DNA of 52,825 bases from an uncultured delta proteobacterium (lineage in GTDB: Bacteria > Desulfobacterota > Syntrophia > Syntrophales > Smithellaceae). The stretch is taken from contig CAIVQG010000020.1 in assembly GCA_903907985.1 (NCBI GenBank), positions 1 through 52,825 on the forward strand. Reading direction: 5' to 3'. Below, one piece after another: positions 32,911 to 40,800 of the stretch. Each line of letters begins with the position of its first letter. Positions within the stretch are counted from its first letter, which is position 1. Position numbers and translations under genes: made by a program. The notes beneath the pieces are model-generated. The model made no database searches and was not told the origin of the DNA. It worked only from the letters and a program-made list of their open reading frames with translations.

Positions 32911-34029
32911 TCACCAAGTCAAAACAACTTTTATTCTCTCGTTTGTTTTCAAAGCGAATGCTTCTTCAAATTGTTCATAGTGTAATTTATGAGTAATAAT
33001 TTTATTTAGAATATTTAAATATTTAGAATCCAAGTTCATTAAGTGGGAAATTGTCTTTTCAAAATGCATCTTATTTGCATTAACAGAACCCAGCACAATC
33101 ATGTTTTTTAGAACAAAAGTAGAATAATCAAAGTATTTACTAAAGACAGTCGCTCTATCACCCGGAAGTCCCAAAAGAATTAACATGCTGTTTGGCCGAA
33201 GATAATCAATAAAACAAAAACAAATATCAGGATTGCCACTCGCATCAATAATCAAATCAAAATTAGCCTTATGTGACTTGCTTTGGAATACTGAATGATT
33301 TATTCCACTCTCAGTTTTAAATTCATTCAGATTCAGATATTGACCACCCATATCCCTGATAATTTCTGCTTTAACACCTTTTTCATCATCTACATCTATG
33401 CAAGTGACATTCGTGTTAAGGGAAGCTAAAATGAAAGATGATAGCAAACCAATTGAACCACCACCAATAACCAGTATATTCTTGAATATTTCATTGACTG
33501 TTTTATTTTGGCCACCATATAGCCTTGCTTTTTGTATCTCGTAGCCTGCATAAATACTTTTTATACCAACGGTTGTGGGTTCTATTAATACGGCATCTTT
33601 CTGCAATTTACTCGGCACAACAACTAGATTCGATGCCTTTTCTGAAAAATATTCAGACATAAATCCTTGGAGACCTACAATACCCCTTTCTTTATATTTC
33701 CCCGTTGTACACATATCGCTTTTTTCATTCTGACAAAAATAGCAATTTCCGCAACCTCTTCTAACAGTGGGAACAACAATATCGCCTTTTTTAAAAAAAT
33801 TAATAGATGCACCGATTGCTATAATTTTACCAACCGCCTCATGTCCGATAATTAAATTATCATCGCCATCGGGTGTTACAATTGCCTGCGAGGATAAAAG
33901 CTCTCTATCCGTACTACAAATCCCCGTCTCTAATGATTTAACCAATATTTCATCATCGCCTATTTGAGGAATAGGTAAATTCATTAATTGCAGCGTTTTG
34001 TTAAATTTATTTAAAGCTATTGTCTTCAT
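32911..34029 (-). CDS. Glucose 1-dehydrogenase-like zinc medium-chain dehydrogenase
   Basis: The 372-residue protein resembles archaeal-type glucose dehydrogenases: ETGICSTDRELLSSQ with the catalytic-zinc Cys, NLIIGHEAVGKI (His-Glu), VVPTVRRGCGNCYFCQNEKS with DMC (structural-zinc cysteines), KYKERGIVGLQGFMSEYF, the Rossmann ILVIGGGSIGLLSS followed by acidic CIDVDDE suggesting NAD preference, and a C-terminal NMIVLGSVNANKMHFEK typical of the Glu_dehyd_C domain. It oxidises a sugar or polyol C1/C-OH. It is flanked by ROK kinases on both sides with 24 bp and 1 bp gaps, so oxidation and phosphorylation of the same sugar is likely. Confidence 0.85.
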   Translation of the reverse strand: MKTIALNKFNKTLQLMNLPIPQIGDDEILVKSLETGICSTDRELLSSQAIVTPDGDDNLIIGHEAVGKIIAIGASINFFKKGDIVVPTVRRGCGNCYFCQNEKSDMCTTGKYKERGIVGLQGFMSEYFSEKASNLVVVPSKLQKDAVLIEPTTVGIKSIYAGYEIQKARLYGGQNKTVNEIFKNILVIGGGSIGLLSSFILASLNTNVTCIDVDDEKGVKAEIIRDMGGQYLNLNEFKTESGINHSVFQSKSHKANFDLIIDASGNPDICFCFIDYLRPNSMLILLGLPGDRATVFSKYFDYSTFVLKNMIVLGSVNANKMHFEKTISHLMNLDSKYLNILNKIITHKLHYEQFEEAFALKTNERIKVVLTW

Positions 34030-34053
34030 AGTTTTACCCTAAAATGTTGTCAT

Positions 34054-35244
34054 TTAATTCATATGTGAAAAGTATGAATCATCGTCATATATCAATGCAG
34101 CACCAATGCTTGAAGCCTTTGCCTCATTTGGGTCAAGCTTTTGAATATCAACATCGGAAGCAGCCTTGAGGACATAACGCGCCACTTCTTCTTTTAATAG
34201 ATTCATTGTATCTACCGGCGGATTTATTAACTCATTGCGCTTTGATATCTCCGCACAAAAACCTTTTACCATACCACCACCAAGATATATTGTTTGCGGA
34301 TTAATCACATTAATGTAATTTGCTATTCCAATCGCTAAAAAGTGAATAAATGCTTTAACAACAGTTATTGCGTATGAGTTATTGGCATAAAAGGCAAGGG
34401 AGAAAAAGTGGCTTGTCAGTTCTTCTTTTACATCATCATAAAGCAGTGCAACCGAATATTCTTTAAAATACGGGGTTCTCAAAAGTTCTTTATATTTTGT
34501 CTGAGTAATGATTTGCCCATAGTTATTTTTCAATTTGTCATATTCAGTTGCACATAATCGCTTAGCAATATTAACTAGGCCATAGCTTGACGCATACATT
34601 TCCCAGTGGCATCCTTCAGCTTTACAGTTACAGTGATCACCGGATTCCTTAAAAAGCCATGAACCTTCGGAAGAGATAGTGGTATGACCTATTTCACCTG
34701 CAACAAAGTTGTGTCCATAAAGCATTTTATTATCTAAAACTATGCCGGAACCTAAGCCATTGCCAATAAATATGCATATGCCATCCTTAAAACCTATGCT
34801 CTTCCATAAATAGCGCGTTGCACATCTAACATCATTATCAATTTTGATATCGGTCGATTTTAAAATATTTTTTGCGCGTATCTTTAGTGATAACTGACGA
34901 ATGAAACTTTCATTTGATATGCCTGAAAATCCAGGAGACTCAATAAGCGTACCTTGGTTTGGATTTACTTGGCCGGGCAAACCGATGCCGATTCCATCAA
35001 TATTAGCGTTAATACCCTTTCCTTTCATTTGCTCCATTATTTTGACTAAAGCTGCACAAATAACATCATAGATTTTACTAAAATCATCAGGCGCTGCGTA
35101 ACTTGCCTCAAATATCTTTAATTTATCGGCACCAGCTGCAGCATTTTCTCTAAATGCTTTATAGTCGATAAAACAAGTGTCAATATTGAACCTTCCGACA
35201 TCGATACCGACATAGTATCTCCCATTTTTTCTATCAGTCAACAT
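34054..35244 (-). CDS. ROK-family sugar kinase-like protein (copy 2)
   Basis: The 396-residue product carries YVGIDVGRFNIDTC, IGIGLPGQVNP, KIDNDVRCATRYLW (catalytic Asp), FIGNGLGSGIVLDN and VAGEIGHTTI. The zinc motif is CNCKAEGCHWEMYAS instead of CGCG. It shares only the family frame with copy 1, so the two are not a recent duplication and may act on different sugars or form a heteromer. Like copy 1 it has an enlarged middle region. It precedes the dehydrogenase and follows the tandem-TIR gene by 49 bp. Ribosome sites in this block are weak and the DNA is AT-rich, unlike the pump operon. Confidence 0.82.
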   Translation of the reverse strand: MLTDRKNGRYYVGIDVGRFNIDTCFIDYKAFRENAAAGADKLKIFEASYAAPDDFSKIYDVICAALVKIMEQMKGKGINANIDGIGIGLPGQVNPNQGTLIESPGFSGISNESFIRQLSLKIRAKNILKSTDIKIDNDVRCATRYLWKSIGFKDGICIFIGNGLGSGIVLDNKMLYGHNFVAGEIGHTTISSEGSWLFKESGDHCNCKAEGCHWEMYASSYGLVNIAKRLCATEYDKLKNNYGQIITQTKYKELLRTPYFKEYSVALLYDDVKEELTSHFFSLAFYANNSYAITVVKAFIHFLAIGIANYINVINPQTIYLGGGMVKGFCAEISKRNELINPPVDTMNLLKEEVARYVLKAASDVDIQKLDPNEAKASSIGAALIYDDDSYFSHMN

Positions 35245-35293
35245 TACACGCCCCTAATACAAAGCCTATTGTCTTATAAAAATACCATCTTCG

Positions 35294-36193
35294 TTAGCTT
35301 GGATGATTACTTAACGACATCCATCTCTTTGATTTTCTCGCTTCTTCTATTCCGTCAATAATCTTATCCACCATAGCATTAAAATACTCTTCTTTATTAT
35401 AGCGTATTGCATGCTGAAGAGAAATACCGCAAATATTTTGAGGAAGAGTTTGATTACCCGAAAAATCGAAATCGGATAATAAAAGAGGAATAATATATTT
35501 CTTGCTATGGATTGCCTGTTCTATTTCCATATGAAAAATATCTGTTTCTTGGCAAGAATGCTTTAAGCAATCTTTCGAAAGAATAACTATAAAGACTAAA
35601 GAACATTCTATAGCATTTCTCAACGATTCATCAAATCTTCCAAAGGACATTTTTTCATAATCAAAAAACGCGTCTATACTTCTTTTCCCGAGTTCACTAT
35701 AAACTAAGCGGGCCTCCGCAACATTTATATGTCGATAGCTAATAAAGGCAGCATACTCTTTATGAGCATTAGAAGTCTCCGGTTTGCCAATTCGTGGTTC
35801 TATACATTTGGCATTTGAGCTATTAATATTATTGAGCAAATCAATAAACCCATCGTTATCGTAATTAATAATAAAAGCTTGAGGAGCGATTATTTTTAAT
35901 GTCGCTTTATCACTCGTGTCAATATCAAATATAAAAATTGGTTTGCCTTTTTTAGAAAACGCAGACAATTCTATATTCAAGAAATTTGACTTAATACTAT
36001 CATTGCTGGCAATAAAAACTAATGCGGAAGAATTATCTATTGCATTTGCTATTTCACAAATTGGCCTGTCAATCTCTTTGATACTCTCAAAATCTGCCCA
36101 CATGGGTATACCATTTGATTTCAAATTACTGATTAATTCTTCAGCAACTATTCGATCAGAATGCGAACTGCTTACATACACATGTCCATCCAT
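35294..36193 (-). CDS. Tandem TIR-domain protein
   Basis: The 299 residues form two TIR domains. TIR-1 (about 3-125) reads HVYVSSSHSDRIVAEELISN, GIPMWADFESIK, ALVFIASNDSIKS and NIELSAFSKKG. TIR-2 (about 147-285) reads YAAFISYRHINVAEARLVYS, IDAFFDYEKMSFG, VFIVILSKDCLKH and HMEIEQAIHSKK. Both keep a glutamate at the position of the NADase catalytic residue (NIELS, HMEIE), so either could degrade NAD or make a signal. No sensor domain is attached. It is the first gene of the AT-rich set and probably shares a promoter with the ROK-dehydrogenase-ROK genes downstream. TIR proteins of this size usually work with a partner sensor. Confidence 0.8.
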   Translation of the reverse strand: MDGHVYVSSSHSDRIVAEELISNLKSNGIPMWADFESIKEIDRPICEIANAIDNSSALVFIASNDSIKSNFLNIELSAFSKKGKPIFIFDIDTSDKATLKIIAPQAFIINYDNDGFIDLLNNINSSNAKCIEPRIGKPETSNAHKEYAAFISYRHINVAEARLVYSELGKRSIDAFFDYEKMSFGRFDESLRNAIECSLVFIVILSKDCLKHSCQETDIFHMEIEQAIHSKKYIIPLLLSDFDFSGNQTLPQNICGISLQHAIRYNKEEYFNAMVDKIIDGIEEARKSKRWMSLSNHPS

Positions 36194-36401
36194 AGCTGTT
36201 TACCAATAAGTTTAATTAAAAACGCTAAATTTAAAGTATAATAGCAAATTAACTGCGGCTTTTCAATATAATCCCCATAATCTCAACACTATGTTGCCTA
36301 GAAAAATGATAAATCAAAACACACTAAATAACTCATAGTTATTTTGAACAAATATTGTCAGTAATGGCTAATCCTATCCTTGAATCTGCCATGCCGTAAT
36401 A

Positions 36402-36451
36402 AAGTTGCCACTTCCCCCGAAAAGGGACCAACCCTTCACCAAAGGCAACTT
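36402..36451. repeat. Structured intergenic palindrome
   Basis: AAGTTGCC (36402-36409) pairs with GGCAACTT (36444-36451) and an inner AAGGG/CCCTT pair can form. The 36194-36519 intergenic region holds nothing else I can name. It could be a small dispersed palindrome or an RNA structure; no T tract follows. Confidence 0.4.
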
Positions 36452-36519
36452 GAGGAAGCGGGATTATTAGTGCTATCCGCCTGCTTATTCATAAACCAAT
36501 ATTCCTGAAACGTTCATTA

Positions 36520-37668
36520 TTAAATCTTATACTTGTTTGAATAAAGATTAATTAATTCCTGTTTATAAAAAATTGAAGCCGGAAGCTGGCGCATATTAAG
36601 ATAAAACACCTTTCCTCTTTTAGCATGCATGGTTATATGTTCCATGCGCAAAGTCTTGCAGAGCTGTTCACCCTCTGGCGTAAAAGCTGTGGCACACATT
36701 TCGGGAAAGTAAATATCATTATTCGCTAAATAGATAAGATTATTAGCGAATGCGTCAGATAACATGCGTAAAACCTTTACACCTCTGTAATATGGATTTA
36801 CGCAAATCATCATGAAATACATATTTTATTCGCCAGGCGGACCAATAATATTTACATGATCTATTCGAATGGAACCATCGTCCAATGTGCCAGCTTTTGC
36901 CTTATAATATGATACATTATCAAGGGGCAGAAAATGCCAATAAGCAATCATATCGTTCACTTCATTCAAGACAAAAAAAATACCATCTTGATTATTATCT
37001 ACAATTGGCTTCCAAGTTTCAGTTTGTCCCACATCATTTTCAGACACGTCAGACAAATTGTCGTAGTCCATACTTATTGTTGCATCAATTATGCGTTCTG
37101 TTGACCATCCCAAATCATGGAGATCGGCTACAGTTACAACGCGTAATTGAGACGTCGTCGATTTAGATACCTGGCTATTAACTTTGCTTTCTTGGCGGGC
37201 TTGTATTTGAGAAGGTTGCATAAGCGTACGCTGTATGTCGACTTTGTCTTTAGATATTTCTAATCGTTGCAATGCTGCCATTATTGCTTTGCCAACGCCC
37301 TTTGTACCTAAAATATCCAGCCTTATTGATGTTGAAGCTCCTGCTGCCATACGCCATTCCGGCTTTTGTTTTTGAAATTCAGCATGAGAGATATCGACAA
37401 GTACCAGCATAAAAGGTTTTTCAGCTTCATGTGCACGCACTACCTCTTTTGTAACTTGACCCGAATCTCTTATTGCACTTGCCGAAACGATCAGGACAAA
37501 TAATTTACAGGATTCAATCGCTTCATTCACCTGTGTTAAGTATGAAATGCCGGGAATCGAATCTCGTTCATAGTATCATGTAGTAAATCCGGACGGCTCA
37601 ATGATCTGAGCCAATGCTTTCGCTGCGTCCGCATTCTCTTCAATGTGACTAATAAATACATCAGCCAT
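36520..37668 (-). pseudogene. TIR fusion gene (TIR plus C-terminal acetyltransferase-like part) with two in-frame stops
   Basis: One continuous minus-strand frame of 383 codons starts at ATG 37668 (AAGGAA upstream). Codons 1-30 give MADVFISHIEENADAAKALA and so on. Codon 31 is TGA (37576-37578) exactly where TIR proteins of this type have Trp in TTWYYERDSIPG; the frame resumes with YYERDSIPGISYLTQVNEAI. A second stop, TAA at 36826-36828 (codon 281), splits the C-terminal part (ICVNPYYRGVKVLRMLSDAF, FTPEGEQLCKTLRM), which looks like a GNAT acetyltransferase end. The intervening 150-220 region is a linker. Separately the pieces are ORFs 36826-37530 and 36520-36822. A recent pseudogene is the simplest reading, as the rest is well preserved. 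Confidence 0.72.
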
Positions 37669-37751
37669 AACAATTCCTTGTAAAATCATTATTTTTTTTT
37701 GCTCTTACCAGAAGAAACACCGATAAATAGATATATGTTTACTTCTTTTTT

Positions 37752-37859
37752 ATTACACCCTGACGATGTACTTCGGTCTGCAATATTCACGGGCCTTATT
37801 AAAGGCACTGGCAGGATTATCGCCTTTGAAGTAGTTCCGATAAAACTCCTCCCTCAGAC
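37752..37859 (-). pseudogene. Short coding remnant, possibly the tail of a CHAT-like or similar protein
   Basis: The minus strand reads CLREEFYRNYFKGDNPASAF followed by NKAREYCRPKYIVRV and a stop, closed upstream by an in-frame TAG. The FYRxYxxGxxPAxAFxxAR pattern resembles C-terminal ends of CHAT-type protease domains, but the piece is too short to assign. It lies between the broken TIR gene and the TIR-NACHT-WD40 gene. Confidence 0.3.
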
Positions 37860-37880
37860 ACTATACAAATAAGCATATTT

Positions 37881-40800
37881 TTATGTGTTTCGTCTCATTT
37901 CGATAATTTTACTGTGTAGATGTTTAGTTAGCAGATAGAGATTCTCTTCACTTGCGGAAACAGCATCGTAAACAGCAATGCATTCTTCTGCGTTGACTTT
38001 TTTTAAAAACGCTCCCCATAATATCCTTTCAGAGTCTTTTAAATCAGAATAATATATTAATTCTGCAATTTTGCTTATCACATTAGCCCTTGTCGCCGTT
38101 ACAAGGTCATTCGTTTTTTGCGAATTCCATGCCTTAAGTTTACTTACCCATCGAGGATCGGTGCGGATGGATTCTAGATCAGGATCTTTCTGCATCCATT
38201 CAAAGTCCGGCTCTTGCTTTTTCGCAACATACTTCGCCAACCATTCGAATGCTTCATCAGTCTTGCCCAGGCGGGCCGATAGGCATGCATGATTGCCATA
38301 CTGGGCTTCCGGATCAATCAGATCGGATTTATCCAGGTAGATGGCGCAAAGATCAAAATCATCAATTACCATAGAAGAAACAATCATGGAATTATAGGCA
38401 TATAGAAGCTTATGAATCTTCCCCGTTTTCTGTTGCAGTTCCAATGCAATCGATTCCATATCCCGACAGAACTTCAGTCTTGAATCATGATTATCTCTTG
38501 CACTATGATAGAAATGTTGAATTTCCGCAAAACGGAACCGCAAAGCTGCATCCTGCGGCAAAGAATCGGGGATCAACGCCTTGATCATATCTATTTTATC
38601 CTTTTGCCGCGCATATTCTGCTGGCAAGGAACCGCCGATTTCTTTGCAAAGGTCTGCGCCTTTACTAAGTGCAAGAGATACGATCTCCTTATATCCTTTT
38701 CTTATGGCCCAACGCAGACCCTCGTCTGGTGTAAGCCTACCTTCCATAATAGCTGCAATGGTTCCCTTTTCATTGAATTGAGAATACTGAACGGGAAGGT
38801 TTGTTTCATGTTTATCATTTTGCTCATTTCCACATGAGGTTAATGTTGAGATCGCATCTCTCAGCAATAATTCCTTTGTTTTAGTGACACTATGTTCCAC
38901 TTCTTCTAGAGAAATGCGGTGATCACCGTTGTATGTTCGCAAGAAACATACTTGTCCATTTTCCTGAGTGGCAATGACGAGGCCTTCATGTTTTAATAAT
39001 TTCTGTTTACAATATACAAGGCTGTTCCAGCAAATGCTTATTATACTGTCATGACCGTAAACATCTAAACATAAAAGACATCTTTTTTTATCAATAATAG
39101 AGCGGGAACAAATACATGCCTCAGAAAAATACTTGCTTCTGACTTCAGGGAAAAGGTTAAAGCTTTGAATTTGTGAATAAACAGAAAATCGATTACGATG
39201 AATATCCCATAGATGTACTCTTCTGTCATCTGACCATAACAAAATCTCACCATCAGACAGCAGCAAAGCGCCTCTGATGTCTTGAACCACCTGAATTGCT
39301 AATGGCTCACCATCGTAACTCCACAAGAAAATAGTCCCATCATCTGCCCATGAAAGAATTTGACCATCAGGGATCAGTAGCACACCTTTGCTTTCGCAAG
39401 TATGCCCTTCAAGTGAACCCAGGCAATTACCATCGCTATCCCACAAGCGGAGAGTTTTGTCACCTGACCATGATAAAATTCGACCATCTGGTGTCAACAA
39501 AACACCTCTGACTTGTCCCGTATGTCCTTCAAGTGTCGCAATGGGCTTACCATCGACATCCCACAGCCGGAGAGTTTTGTCACCTGACCATGATAAGATT
39601 CGACCATCTGGTGTCAACAGTACCCCATTGAGCATGATCGTATGGCCTAAAAGTGTTGCCAACGGTTTACCATCAATATCCCACAGGCGAAGGGTCCCAT
39701 CCCATGACCATGACAAAATCCGTCCATTAGGCATCAATAAAACACCATTGATCTGTGTTGTATGGCCTTCAAGTGTCGCCAATGGTTTACCACCGACATC
39801 CCACAAACGGAGAGTCTTGTCCCCTGACCATGACAGGATTCGTCCATCATGGATCAGCAGAGCACCCTTGATGCTACCCATGTGCCCTTTAAGTGTCACC
39901 AAGGGATTACCATCGCTATCCCACAGGCGAAGAGTCTTGTCCGCCGACCATGACAAGATTCGGCCATCTGGTATCAACAGAGCACCCCGGATGCTACCCA
40001 TGTGCCCTTTAAGTGTCACCAAGGGATTACCATCGCTATCCCACAGGCGAAGAGTTTTGTCCGCCGACCATGACAAAATCCGTCCATTAGACATCAGTAA
40101 TGTCCCATCTATCTTGGCCCTGTGACGATCATAGTCGATTAATGCTTTCTCGTCAGTATTCCATAGGCGCGCGGTACCATCATCTGACCATGACAGGATT
40201 CGTTCATCAGGCATCACCAGAGCACCATGGACGTGTCTTGTATGCCCTGCAAGGTTCGCAGTAGGCTTGCCATCGACAGCCCACAGGCGAAGAGTCCCAT
40301 CCCATGACCATGACAAAATCCGTCCATTAGGCATCAATTGGGCACCGGAGACATTGCCTGTGTGCCCCTCAAGTGTCACTAAGGGATTACCATCGCTATC
40401 CCACAGGCGAAGAGTCTTGTCCGCCGACCATGACAGAATTCGACCATCTGGCATCAACAGAGCACCATGGATGCTACCCATGTGCCCTTTAAGTGTCACC
40501 AAGGGATTACCATCGCTATCCCACAGGCGAAGAGTCTTGTCCTCTGACCATGACAAGATGCGACCAGCAGGCACCAGCAGGGTACCATGGACTTGTCTTG
40601 TATGTCCTTCAAGTGTCGCAGTGGGCTTGCCATCACCATCCCACAGGCGAAGAGCATTGTCCGCCGACCATGACAGAATTCGACCATCTGGTGTCAACAG
40701 AGCACCCCAGATACTATCCGTGTGCCCTTCAAGTGTCGCCAAGTGCTTGCCATCGCCATCCCACAAACGGAGAGTCTTGTCCCCTGACCATGACAGGATT

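Noticed and set aside
36402-36451. Integron attC site
   Set aside because: The palindrome lacks R/L box features and there is no integron integrase or cassette series nearby.
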